NCBI GenBank assembly: GCA_040752975.1
Contig: JBFMHF010000008.1
Coordinates: 22,323-86,322 of the forward strand
From: JADLDB01 sp040752975
GTDB lineage: Bacteria; Myxococcota; Myxococcia; Myxococcales; Myxococcaceae
DNA length: 64,000 nt
Reading direction: 5' to 3'
Made by a program: the position numbers and the translations under genes. Shown piece after piece: positions 1 through 8,555 of the stretch (the first letter of the stretch is position 1; each line of letters begins with the position of its first letter). The notes below the pieces were generated by a model. It made no database searches. It worked only from the letters and a program-made list of their open reading frames with translations, and was not told where the DNA came from.

Positions 1-19
1 GCATGAAGGCCTCGCGCGC

Positions 20-1495
20 CTAGAAGCGGTCGTCCACCGGCTGAAGCGTCGTCACCGGCGGGCTGATGGACACCTGCGCCTGGAGCGACGGCGTCGCCGG
101 GAGGATGAGGGTGAAGCGCGAGCCGCGGCCCACCTCGCTGGCGACCCGCACCACGCCGCCGTGGCCCTCGACGAAGCTCTTCACGATGGCCAGCCCGATG
201 CCCGCGCCGCCGTACTCGCGCGTCGACGACGAGTCCACCTGGTAGAAGCTCTGGAAAATCTTGTCGAATTGGTCCGCCGCGATGCCTACGCCCGAGTCCT
301 CGATGATGACGCGGTAGCCAGGCGCGTTGAGGTCGGGCTGGTGCATCACCTCGGTGAGGGTGGCCGTCACCGTCCCGCCCTTCGAGGTGAACTTGAGCGC
401 GTTGGCCAGAAGGTTCACCACCACCTGCCGCAGGCGGTCGCGATCGCCCAGCACCTGCGTCATCGTCTTGGGCACCTTCGCCTCGAGGGTGACGCCCTTC
501 TTGGTCGCCTGCGGCTTCACCGACGTCACCGAGCTGTTCACCAGCTCGAGCGCGTCCATCGGCTCGAAGTTGAGCCGCACCTTGCCCGCTTCAATCTGGG
601 AGATGTCGAGGATGCTGCTGATCAACTTCAGCAGCGTCTCGCCCTTCTCCATGATGGTGCGCACGTAGTCGACCTGCTCGTCGTTGAGCGCGCCGGCGAG
701 GCCTTCGGCCAGCATCTCCGAGTAGCCGATGATGCTGGTGAGCGGCGTGCGCAGCTCGTGGCTCACCGTGGCGAGGAAGGCGCTCTTCATGCGGTCGAGC
801 TCCTTGAGCCGCACGTTCGCCTCCTCCAGCTTCTTGTTCCGCTCTTCGAGGTCCCGGTTCTGCTCGAGGGTGGCCTCGATGTGCAGCTGGGTGGTGAGGA
901 ACATCTTCTGCCCGGCGAAGAGCATCGTCTGCAGGAGCTGGCTGAAGTGCAGCAGCACCCGGGCGATGGTGCTCTCGGGCGCCTTGCGCACCTTCTCCAC
1001 CAGGGCGCGGCTGTTGCCGAGGTCGAGCTGCTCGCTGATTTCCTTCAGCGTTGCGGGCGGGAAGTCCGCGAGGTCGTCGGGGAAGAAGGGGCCGAACACC
1101 ACGCGGCCCAGGGTGTCGCCTTCCCACACCACGGGCACGATGAGGTACCGCAGGCCGGTGAAGCAGGGCACCGTCACCATGCCCTTCGAGGCGGGCACCA
1201 GGTCCGGCTCCAGCACCGGCAGCCGCGCGCCGTGGGAGAGCGCCAGCGGCCCGTCCTTCACCCGGCCCACCGTCGCCGTGCACCGCCGCCGGCCCTCGGG
1301 GAAGCTGAAGACGTAGCCGCAGAAGTCGCCGTTGCCGATTTTGATGTCGGCCAGCTTGCCGCCCTTGTCGTCGAACACCTTGATGCCGACGCGGTAGAGC
1401 TCGACGAAGCCCTTCACCACCTCGGTGAAGGACTCGGTCTCGAGGAGGTCACCCAGCGTGACCCGCCGCTGCAGCACCGACTCGCCCTGTCTCAC
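20..1495 (-). CDS. PocR-domain sensor histidine kinase
   Basis: Cytoplasmic sensor histidine kinase of 491 residues with no membrane segment. A PocR-type ligand-binding domain fills about residues 12-140, with conserved Cys59, Cys72 and Cys111 in FCGYVF, RRCTATVG and VPCFTGL. A coiled coil follows (about 205-238). HisKA has the phospho-acceptor His246 in SHELRTPL. HATPase_c shows the N box near Asn365, DSGVG at 400-404 and GGAGIGLAIV around 429-438. I chose the GTG at 1495 because it overlaps the stop of the upstream GTPase gene (GTGA) and the PocR domain begins directly after it; the same frame runs further upstream only as a shadow of that gene. The overlap implies co-translation with the GTPase. 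No response regulator is adjacent. PocR domains are known to bind small molecules in other bacteria; the ligand here is unknown. Confidence 0.93.
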   Translation of the reverse strand: MRQGESVLQRRVTLGDLLETESFTEVVKGFVELYRVGIKVFDDKGGKLADIKIGNGDFCGYVFSFPEGRRRCTATVGRVKDGPLALSHGARLPVLEPDLVPASKGMVTVPCFTGLRYLIVPVVWEGDTLGRVVFGPFFPDDLADFPPATLKEISEQLDLGNSRALVEKVRKAPESTIARVLLHFSQLLQTMLFAGQKMFLTTQLHIEATLEQNRDLEERNKKLEEANVRLKELDRMKSAFLATVSHELRTPLTSIIGYSEMLAEGLAGALNDEQVDYVRTIMEKGETLLKLISSILDISQIEAGKVRLNFEPMDALELVNSSVTSVKPQATKKGVTLEAKVPKTMTQVLGDRDRLRQVVVNLLANALKFTSKGGTVTATLTEVMHQPDLNAPGYRVIIEDSGVGIAADQFDKIFQSFYQVDSSSTREYGGAGIGLAIVKSFVEGHGGVVRVASEVGRGSRFTLILPATPSLQAQVSISPPVTTLQPVDDRF

Positions 1496-2205
1496 GGGCT
1501 GGCGCTCCCCTGCGCCTTCTTCGGCGGGAACAGCTTCTCGAGCTCCGTGCCGGACGTGTCGATGTTGTTGAAGACCTGGGTGAGGAACTCCTTCTCGGTC
1601 AGCCCGATGTTCTTCGACAGGCCCGCGCGCGCGTCGATGCTGCGGAAGGCCACCTGCAGCACCGCGAAGAGCGTCTCGAGGACGCCCACCCCCCGGATGG
1701 CGATGGCCCCCACCACCGGCTCCTTGCCCTTCTTGCGCGTCTCCTCCATCTCCGCGTCCGTCTTGGTGTCGGGCAGGTCGCGCTTGTTGTACTGAATGAC
1801 GACCGGCACCTGCGCGGGGTCGAGCGAGTTTTCCCGCATGTTCTCGACCAGGTTCTTCCAGTACGCGTTGTTCTCGGGCGCGGCGCTGCGCCGGCTGTCG
1901 GCGATGAAGGCGACGGCGTCGGCGCCCTGCAGCACGATGCGGCGCGTGGCGTTGTGGATGACCTGCCCGGGCACGGTGAAGAGCTTCACCTTCACCTTGA
2001 AGCCCGACGCGGTGGAGAAGAAGACGGGGAGGAGGTCGAAGAACAACGTGCGGTCGTCGTGGGTCTCGACGGTGAGGAGCCGCCCGCGGACCTCCGGCAA
2101 CGTCCGCTGGTGGATCATCTGCAGGTTGGTCGTCTTCCCCGAGAGGCCCGGGCCGTAATAGACGATCTTGACCGTCAGCTCGCGCTGCGCATGGTTGAGT
2201 TGCAC
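1492..2205 (-). CDS. MglA-like small Ras-type GTPase
   Basis: Small GTPase of the bacterial MglA family, 237 residues. The P-loop is GPGLSGKT (18-25), the switch region contains DRTLFFDLLP (51-60) as in Myxococcus MglA, the G3 element is TVPGQ (77-81) with the Thr typical of MglA, and G4 is NKRD (140-143). MglA itself is about 195 residues; this paralogue adds a C-terminal tail of about 40 residues (from about 195). I chose the GTG at 2205 because the N-terminus then aligns with MglA (REL-x-VKIVYYGPG) and a GGAAG lies just upstream; the upstream open frame has no family similarity. The gene overlaps the PocR kinase by 4 bases, so the two probably form one signalling unit. MglA controls polarity and motility in Myxococcus; a polarity role for this paralogue is inference. 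Confidence 0.9.
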   Translation of the reverse strand: MQLNHAQRELTVKIVYYGPGLSGKTTNLQMIHQRTLPEVRGRLLTVETHDDRTLFFDLLPVFFSTASGFKVKVKLFTVPGQVIHNATRRIVLQGADAVAFIADSRRSAAPENNAYWKNLVENMRENSLDPAQVPVVIQYNKRDLPDTKTDAEMEETRKKGKEPVVGAIAIRGVGVLETLFAVLQVAFRSIDARAGLSKNIGLTEKEFLTQVFNNIDTSGTELEKLFPPKKAQGSASP

Positions 2206-2398
2206 GGTGCTTCCATTGTGCGGCGAAACGTCTCGTCTCACCACAACAGAGAGGCCGTGTGCGGAAATGAAGGACGCCGGGGCCCGTTTTGAAATTCCGG
2301 GCCGTGCAGAACGTTGGCAATGGTGATTAGGATCAACCAAGGCCGACTGGAAGACTGGCCGCGGGCGCGAAGAGGCTCACGCGGCGGAAGGGACAGCG

Positions 2399-2923
2399 AT
2401 GACGGACAAGCAGCTCGAGGGAAAGCCTTCCACCACTCCCCCGCCCGTGACGTTGCCGGAGGACTTCAAGAAGCAGGTGAAGTTCGGCCCGCCGACGGAT
2501 GAAGACATGAACGTGCTGGCGCAGATGCGCTGTGGCACGGACCCCTGGAAGAGCCGCGGCGAGACGCAGGCCGAGAGCCTCGAAGCGCTCACCAAGCTCA
2601 GGCCCTTCCTCTCGGTGGCGCGGCTCAACAACTCCAACATCGGGTACATCACCATCGAGCGCGACGGCCCGGTCCCCGGCGCTGCGTACCTGCGGAACAT
2701 CGTGGTGAAGGCAGAGCTGCGGCAGAAGGGCCTGGGCGCGTTGGTGCTGGACCAGGGCCTCGCCATGGCGCGCGAGATGAACCGCAAGACGCTGGCCCTG
2801 CGCGTCGATCCAGCCAACGCCCCCGCGGTCGCGTTCTACCGGAAGAACGGCTTCACCACCGTCGCCACCGTCGTCTCGAAGAAGAGCGGCAAGCTGCGGC
2901 TCCTGATGAGCCGAGAGCTCTAA
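2399..2923 (+). CDS. GNAT-family N-acetyltransferase
   Basis: Acetyltransferase of the GNAT fold, 174 residues. The acetyl-CoA binding motif A is visible as LRNIVVKAELRQKGLG, where RQKGLG is the Q/R-x-x-G-x-G/A loop, followed by the alpha-helix LVLDQGLAMA and motif B LRVDPANAPAVAFYRKNGF. The substrate cannot be told from sequence. The ATG at 2399 is preceded by GGAAGGGA at good spacing. The first 25 residues are Pro-rich and probably disordered. The gene stands alone and converges on the secreted-protein gene ending at 2958. Confidence 0.88.
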   Translation: MTDKQLEGKPSTTPPPVTLPEDFKKQVKFGPPTDEDMNVLAQMRCGTDPWKSRGETQAESLEALTKLRPFLSVARLNNSNIGYITIERDGPVPGAAYLRNIVVKAELRQKGLGALVLDQGLAMAREMNRKTLALRVDPANAPAVAFYRKNGFTTVATVVSKKSGKLRLLMSREL

Positions 2924-2957
2924 GGGTCCTTCGACTGCCGCGCCGTCGGCGCACGAC

Positions 2958-3542
2958 TCACTTGAGGTTCTGCGTGGCCGCGTCGGTGGGCAGCGACGCC
3001 TTCGCCACCTCCACCAGCTTCTTGTGCAGCGGCTTCACGTCGAAGGTGCCGCCAGGCAGCCAGCGCCCGCCCGGCTTGCCAATGAAGAAGAAGAGCTGAT
3101 CACACTTGAAGGACACCAGGGCCTCGAGGGTGCTGACGCTGGCGTCGGCCCCCTGCACCTGGAAGGAGAGGTGCGGCACGAAGTTGCACTTCGAGACGTC
3201 CGCCGAGAAGCGGTACGACTTGTCGCTGTAGAGCAGCCCCTTCAGGGCCTTCAGCTCCTCCCCCGTCAGCTCCTTGCCCGCCACCTCGCGCTGGAAGTCG
3301 GTGCCGATGGCCCGGCTGGGGTCGGGCCTCAAGCCGCCCGTGTCCGACACGCGCCAGACAGTGACCTTCTGGCTGCCCGCGAGCAGCTCCTGCACGGCGT
3401 CGCTCAGGTTCTCCTTCACCTTCGGCATCGGCTCGGTGGGCACCGGCGGAGGCGGCGGTGGGCCCTTCTTCTTGGCGCTCTTCTTCGGGGCGGCCAGGGC
3501 CACGCACGCCACCAGCGCGAGGAACAGAGGCAATCGCTTCAT
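2958..3542 (-). CDS. small secreted protein, unknown function
   Basis: Product of 194 residues with a Sec signal peptide (MKRLPLFLALVACVALAAP) followed by a Lys-rich then Pro-rich stretch (KKSAKKKG, poly-Pro) and a compact domain of about 145 residues that I do not recognise. The domain has few cysteines and ends in a basic helix. The ATG at 3542 is preceded by AAGGTGAGG, which supports it over longer in-frame alternatives. It lies immediately downstream of recF on the same strand, 20 bases after the recF stop, so it may be read through from that transcript. Periplasmic or extracellular location is inferred from the signal peptide only. Confidence 0.75.
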   Translation of the reverse strand: MKRLPLFLALVACVALAAPKKSAKKKGPPPPPPVPTEPMPKVKENLSDAVQELLAGSQKVTVWRVSDTGGLRPDPSRAIGTDFQREVAGKELTGEELKALKGLLYSDKSYRFSADVSKCNFVPHLSFQVQGADASVSTLEALVSFKCDQLFFFIGKPGGRWLPGGTFDVKPLHKKLVEVAKASLPTDAATQNLK

Positions 3543-3562
3543 GCGCCTCACCTTGTAGCGCT

Positions 3563-4681
3563 TCAGCCGTCCTGCCGCGACACCTGCCCGCCGTGGACCC
3601 GGTACCACACCGTGTCTGCCCCCACCGCCCGCTGCACCAGGTGGGCGTCGGTGGTGGTGAGGAACGTCTGTGCGCCGCGCTCCGCCAGGTAGCCCATGAG
3701 GAAGGCGTTGCGCTCCGGGTCGAGCTCGCTGGACACGTCGTCCAGCAACAACAGCGGCAGGAAGCCGTTGGTGGCCTCGAGGTTCTCAATCTCCGCCACC
3801 TTCCACGCCAGCACCAGCGCGCGCGCCTGCCCCTGCGAGGCGAACTGCCGCGCCGGGTGCTCTCCCAGCGAGAGCTCGAGGTCATCGGCGTGCGGGCCTA
3901 CCGAGGTGAAGCCGCGCTCCATGTCTCTGCGCAGCCGCGTGTCCAGGGCCTGCGCCAGCACCTGCTGAAGGGCCGCCTCGTCGGCAGCCGCGAAGTCCAC
4001 GCCGGGGAGGTGGCTGGGGGTGTACGAGAAGGACGCCCCCGACTCCGTCCGGCCGATGCGCGCGAAGGCCTCCCGCGCGCGGCCCGACAGCTCGCCCAGC
4101 ACCTGCCGGCGCCGCACCCACAGCCTCGCGCCCACCTTCGCCAGCGTCGCGTCCCACGCCTGCAGGTGAGAGATGGGCGCGTCGTCCTTCAGCAGCCGGT
4201 TGCGGCTCTTCAGCGCGCGCGCGTACTCGCGGCTCTCGTCGAGGTAGGCAGGGAAGCGGTTGAAGACGCTGCGGTCGAGGAAGGCGCGCCGCCCATCAGG
4301 CCCTCCCTTCACCACCGAGAGGTCGTCCGGGGTGAAGGCCACCACCGAGACGCCGCCGAAGTAGGCCTCCAGCGACGAGGCCCGCTTGCCGTCCACGAAG
4401 GCGGTGCGCCCTCCGGGGATGACCTCCACCGAGATTTCGCGCTCGGCCCCCGAGAGGAGGAAGCGGCCCGTCACCCTCGCCGACACCTGGCCGAACTGCA
4501 CCAACTCCGCCAGCCGCCCCGCGCGCAGCGGCTTCAGCGTGGCGAGGAAGTAGAGGCCTTCGAGGAGGTTCGTCTTGCCCTGGCCATTCTCTCCCACCGC
4601 CACCGTGGTGTGCGCCGACGGCGCCAGCGTCACGTCCGCCAGGTTGCGGAAGCGCTGGTAGGAGAGTGAGAGGAGTCGCAT
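3563..4681 (-). CDS. recF: DNA replication and repair protein RecF
   Basis: RecF, 372 residues, normal family length. It is an SMC-like ATPase that helps load RecA at single-strand gaps. The Walker A is GENGQGKTN near residue 33, the ABC-type signature region is ASQGQARALVLAW, and Walker B with the following D-loop is LLLLDDVSSELDPERN. The ATG at 4681 starts MRLLSLSYQRFRNL, the classic RecF N-terminus. In many bacteria recF sits in the dnaA-dnaN-recF-gyrB cluster; here none of those genes is nearby. It is divergent from an unknown 401-residue gene, with 63 bases between the starts. Confidence 0.96.
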   Translation of the reverse strand: MRLLSLSYQRFRNLADVTLAPSAHTTVAVGENGQGKTNLLEGLYFLATLKPLRAGRLAELVQFGQVSARVTGRFLLSGAEREISVEVIPGGRTAFVDGKRASSLEAYFGGVSVVAFTPDDLSVVKGGPDGRRAFLDRSVFNRFPAYLDESREYARALKSRNRLLKDDAPISHLQAWDATLAKVGARLWVRRRQVLGELSGRAREAFARIGRTESGASFSYTPSHLPGVDFAAADEAALQQVLAQALDTRLRRDMERGFTSVGPHADDLELSLGEHPARQFASQGQARALVLAWKVAEIENLEATNGFLPLLLLDDVSSELDPERNAFLMGYLAERGAQTFLTTTDAHLVQRAVGADTVWYRVHGGQVSRQDG

Positions 4682-4744
4682 CGGCCGCACGCTTCTACCG
4701 CACCTCCTCCCCGGAGGAGCGCCGCGCGGTGGTACGTTTCCTTC

Positions 4745-5950
4745 GTGCGCGTCGACGACGCCGACCTGCGCGTGCGCCTCGAAGGCCGCGCCGAGCTGCT
4801 GGACGCCACCCGCCTGCGCTACCGCGCGCTGGTGAACGCGCTGAAGGGCCTCGGGTGGAAGGACAAGCTGCGGCGAAACCGCGAGGTGGTGCGTGAGGTG
4901 GCGCGCGTGCAACCCGAAGCGGACGAGGCGGTGCGCCACACCCGGCGCCGCGCCGCCGCCGAGCGCTGGCCCCAGGAAACCGCCGTGATGGAGTGCCTGC
5001 GCGACGTGGAGGCGCTGCGAGCCGAGCTGGCCCGCCTGGTGTCCGAACGCCTGGGGGAAGAAGACGAGCCCCGCGCGCTGCTGGGAGCGAAGCTGCTGGC
5101 CCTCGAAGAAAGCGTCCTCTTCGCCCCCCGGCTGGTGCTGCCCGGCAAGCGGTGGGCGCTGGCGAATGAGCTGCTCAGCCCCTCCTTCACGCCCGAGGTG
5201 GCGCAAGCCCACGCCTTCGGCCTCGCCGTGGAACGCCTCTTCAGCCGCCCCATCGAGGCGTCCCAGGCCCTGCCCTTCACCCTCGAGGAGTGGGATGGCC
5301 TGAGGGCGCTGTGGCAGCCGGGCGAGGCGGCCCTCCACACCGCGCTGGGGCGCCTGGCGCGCGTCGACGTCACGGGCGGGCTCTTGCGCGCCGTCCTCCG
5401 CAAGGCCCGCCACCTCCCCCGCGCGGCGAGCGCCTCCGCCGTCCAGCAGGTGCTGCACGCGCAGTTCTGGCGCACCTCCGCGCTGGCCCGCATCGACGAG
5501 GTGACGAGCGTGCGCCTCGCGCCCGCCTCCGCGCGCCCCCACGAGCGCTTCGGGGTGCTGCGCTACCTCCTGCGACGCGAGCGCGATGGACGGGCCCGGC
5601 TGACGGAAGAAGGGCTACCCCCGCCCCGCGCCGCCGTCCTCGAGCTGGCGCATGAACTCACCGGCCTCCCCGCGGAGCGCGCCGCGACGGTGGGCGGCTG
5701 GGACGCCCTGCTGGAGCGCGCCACCCTGGCCGACCAGGCCCGCCCAGAGGATTGGGAAGCGCTGCGCGAAGGCCTCGCGTTGATGGCCCGCGTGATGGCG
5801 CGCCCGGAGAAGAGCCTCCCTCCCCTCTACCGCTCGCTGGGGGCTGCGCCCCCGTTGCCTCCACCCGTCGACGTCACCTCCCTCCGGGCGCTCCTCCTCG
5901 CCCTCCGCGAGCGCACCGAAACGCTGCCCGTACGCACGAAACGAAAATGA
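4745..5950 (+). CDS. hypothetical protein, 401 residues
   Basis: Soluble, strongly charged, Leu/Arg/Glu-rich and mostly helical protein with no signal peptide or membrane segment. I recognise no family. Repeating helical spacing (for example RLRYRALVNALKGLGWKDKL and LHTALGRLARVDVTGGLL) suggests an all-alpha fold. The start is a GTG at 4745; no strong ribosome site is visible, and the start could be slightly internal. The third-position GC bias and the absence of a competing frame support it as a true gene. It is divergent from recF. Confidence 0.7.
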   Translation: MRVDDADLRVRLEGRAELLDATRLRYRALVNALKGLGWKDKLRRNREVVREVARVQPEADEAVRHTRRRAAAERWPQETAVMECLRDVEALRAELARLVSERLGEEDEPRALLGAKLLALEESVLFAPRLVLPGKRWALANELLSPSFTPEVAQAHAFGLAVERLFSRPIEASQALPFTLEEWDGLRALWQPGEAALHTALGRLARVDVTGGLLRAVLRKARHLPRAASASAVQQVLHAQFWRTSALARIDEVTSVRLAPASARPHERFGVLRYLLRRERDGRARLTEEGLPPPRAAVLELAHELTGLPAERAATVGGWDALLERATLADQARPEDWEALREGLALMARVMARPEKSLPPLYRSLGAAPPLPPPVDVTSLRALLLALRERTETLPVRTKRK

Positions 5951-6098
5951 GGAGCCACCACATGCGCCCACACCCTCGCACTGGGAGCCGTCAGGAGGGA
6001 GGCTGGAGGGAAGGCGGCGATCTACGATTGTGCAGAGGTGTTCACGAGCGTGGCCGGCCTGCTGAGCACCAGCGCGAGTCCGTCGGGAGAAACCAGCC

Positions 6099-8549
6099 AT
6101 GAGTCCCAGCCCGATTTTCTGGTCCGCTCGCCCCGGGTTGAAGTGCTTGCTCCTCGTCGCGCCTGCCCTGGTGCTGGCCGCGTGCGTCGACCCGACCAAC
6201 CTGAAGGGCTACGAGTGCAGCTCGTCCGGCACCGACTGCGTCGCGCCCCAGTCCGGCGGTGGCGGCGGCGCGGGAGGGAGTGGTGGCGGGGCGGTCGGCG
6301 GCGGAGGTGGTGGTGGTGGTGGCGGGAGCGGTGGAGGGGCGTCCGGCGGAGGAGGCGGCGCGGCCACCTGTGACGCTGCCAACTGCACCGGCTGCTGTGA
6401 CGGCGCCACCTGCGTCGCAGGCAACCAGCCGAACCTCTGTGGGCTGGGCGGCAACGCCTGCGTGGACTGCGGCTCGGGCCAACGGTGCAACAGCGGCGTG
6501 TGTGAGGTGCTCGTCTCCAACGGCGGGGCCTGCACGGTGAACGAGCAGTGCGCGTCCACCTTCTGCGCGGCGGGCACGTGCTGCGAGTCGGTGTGCAGCG
6601 GGCCGTGCCAGACGTGCGCGGCGGCAGGGAGTGAGGGCCGGTGCACGCCCCTGCCGGAGAACACCGCGGCGGCGGCCTGCGGCGACTACGCGTGTGACGG
6701 CATCAACGGCGCCTGTCCCACCACCTGCACCACGCCGCGGCAATGCGCGCCCGGTCGCTACTGCAACCCCGGCGGACAGTGCGTGCAGCTCAAGGCCAAC
6801 GGTGAGGCCTGCCAGTCCAGCCCGGAGTGCACCAGCACCTTCTGCGCCGACGGCGTCTGCTGTGACAGCGCCTGCACCGGCAGCTGCGACCGCTGCAACC
6901 TCCCCAACCGGGGCGGCGCCTGCAGCCCCGCCCCAGCGAACGACCCCGGCGCGCCGGCGTGCGGGGGCAGCATCGTCTGCAACGGAAACCTGCCGGACTG
7001 CCCCATCCTCTGCTCGAGCGGCTGTCCACCCAACACCTTCTGCAGCGGCATGTACTGCGCGGCGAAGAAGACGGCCGGGGCGCCCTGCGGCGCAGCCGGC
7101 GAGTGCCTGTCGAACTTCTGCGTCGACGGAGTGTGCTGCGACTCCGCGTGCGCCGGCGCCTGTGACGCGTGCAGCGTGGCGGCGGGGGCGCCCACCAACG
7201 GGGCCTGCGCGCTCCTCGGGGCGGCGCGCGTGTGCCGGGCGACGGCGAATGCCTGCGACGTCGAAGAGCGGTGCTCCGGCACTTCACCCGACTGCCCCAC
7301 CAACGCGCTGGCGGACGCGGGCACCCCGTGCGGCCAGACGACGTACACCGGCTGGGACACGTGCAACTCGACCGCGGGAACGTGCTCCACCAGCGGCACC
7401 CAGTCGCGCACGCGGACCGACCAGACGTGCAACGCCAGCGGCGCCTGCAGCGCAGCCAACAGCACCGAGACACAGGCGTGCACCCGCGTCACCGATGGCG
7501 CCAGCTGCGGCATGACGACGTACGGCCCCTGGAGCGCCTGCTCCTACGCAGACGCCTGCACCAACTCGGGCAGCCGCACCCGCACCCGCACCGACGCGGT
7601 GTGCGCGGGAGGCGCCTGCACCATGGTGAACAGCACCGAGACGGACACCGCCGGCTGCGCGCGCAACACCAACGGCGCGTCGTGCGGCAGCAGCACCTTC
7701 GGGAGCTGGGGCGCGTGCAGCTTCGGCAGCACCTGCGCCGAGACGGGGACGCGCACGCGCATGCGCACCGACCAGGTCTGCAACGCGGGGGCCTGTGGGC
7801 CGGTGACGTCGACGGAGACGGACACCACCACCTGCACCCGGAGCACCACCGGCCAGTCCTGCGGCACCACGCAGACGGGCGCCTGGGGCAGCTGCAGCTA
7901 CGGCAGCACCTGCGCCACCTCGGGCAGCCGCACGCGCACCGTCACCACCTACACCTGCGGGATGGGCGCGTGTAACTCCAGCGCCACCACCGAGACGGAC
8001 ACCTCGGGCTGCAGCCGCACCACCACGGGCAACTCCTGCGGCACCACCAGCTACGGCGGGTGGACCGCCTGCAGCTACTCGGGCCCGTGCGCCAACTCGG
8101 GCAGCCGGACGCGCAGCGTGACGACGTACGCCTGCAACGGCTCCGGTTCGTGTCAGCCTTCCTCCTCGACCGAGACGGACACGGCTGGCTGCAACCGGAA
8201 CCAGAACGGCCAGTCGTGCGGCACCACGCAATACGGCTCGTGGGGGGCCTGCAGCTACGCAGACACCTGCACCAACAGCGGCACCCGGTCTCGCAGCGTC
8301 ACCGACTACACCTGCGGGGGCGGAAGCTGCAACGCAAGCACCTCCACCGAGAACGACTCTTCGGGCTGCGCGCGCAACACCGACGGCATCTCCTGCGGCG
8401 CGGATCAGTGCAGCACCTGCACCTCCTGCGTTCCCGACTGCATCCGAGAGCAGGACTGCACCATCTTCCGGTGCGGCAACGGCACCTGCAACACGCAGTA
8501 CGAATACCGGATCTGCGGGAGCTGCCCGCCGAGCTGCCAGCCCCTCTAG
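6099..8549 (+). CDS. Cys-rich lipoprotein with thrombospondin-1-like repeats
   Basis: Exported lipoprotein of 816 residues. The signal ends in the lipobox LAAC (Cys29). A Gly/Ser linker (about 50-90) leads to Cys-rich modules containing repeated GVCCDSAC-type motifs (about 95-400). Six tandem repeats of about 59 residues follow (about 408-765), each with CG-x-T-x-YG-x-W-x-x-CSY, SGSRTRT and STETDT-x-GC elements. This resembles the WxxC/RTR pattern of thrombospondin type-1 domains. A last Cys-rich segment closes the protein. No catalytic domain is seen, so a surface adhesive or scaffold role is inferred. The ATG at 6099 follows GGGAGAAA. The convergent gene ends 7 bases away. Confidence 0.85.
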   Translation: MSPSPIFWSARPGLKCLLLVAPALVLAACVDPTNLKGYECSSSGTDCVAPQSGGGGGAGGSGGGAVGGGGGGGGGGSGGGASGGGGGAATCDAANCTGCCDGATCVAGNQPNLCGLGGNACVDCGSGQRCNSGVCEVLVSNGGACTVNEQCASTFCAAGTCCESVCSGPCQTCAAAGSEGRCTPLPENTAAAACGDYACDGINGACPTTCTTPRQCAPGRYCNPGGQCVQLKANGEACQSSPECTSTFCADGVCCDSACTGSCDRCNLPNRGGACSPAPANDPGAPACGGSIVCNGNLPDCPILCSSGCPPNTFCSGMYCAAKKTAGAPCGAAGECLSNFCVDGVCCDSACAGACDACSVAAGAPTNGACALLGAARVCRATANACDVEERCSGTSPDCPTNALADAGTPCGQTTYTGWDTCNSTAGTCSTSGTQSRTRTDQTCNASGACSAANSTETQACTRVTDGASCGMTTYGPWSACSYADACTNSGSRTRTRTDAVCAGGACTMVNSTETDTAGCARNTNGASCGSSTFGSWGACSFGSTCAETGTRTRMRTDQVCNAGACGPVTSTETDTTTCTRSTTGQSCGTTQTGAWGSCSYGSTCATSGSRTRTVTTYTCGMGACNSSATTETDTSGCSRTTTGNSCGTTSYGGWTACSYSGPCANSGSRTRSVTTYACNGSGSCQPSSSTETDTAGCNRNQNGQSCGTTQYGSWGACSYADTCTNSGTRSRSVTDYTCGGGSCNASTSTENDSSGCARNTDGISCGADQCSTCTSCVPDCIREQDCTIFRCGNGTCNTQYEYRICGSCPPSCQPL
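7323..8400 (+). repeat. six tandem thrombospondin-like coding repeats
   Basis: Six in-frame repeats with a period of about 172-179 bases, beginning near 7329, 7501, 7681, 7858, 8036 and 8215. The first copy is the most diverged; the middle copies share CGTT..YG.W..CSY and SRTR cores. The Cys spacing is kept while the loops vary, as expected for a selected protein repeat. Confidence 0.85.
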
Positions 8550-8555
8550 CGCGAC

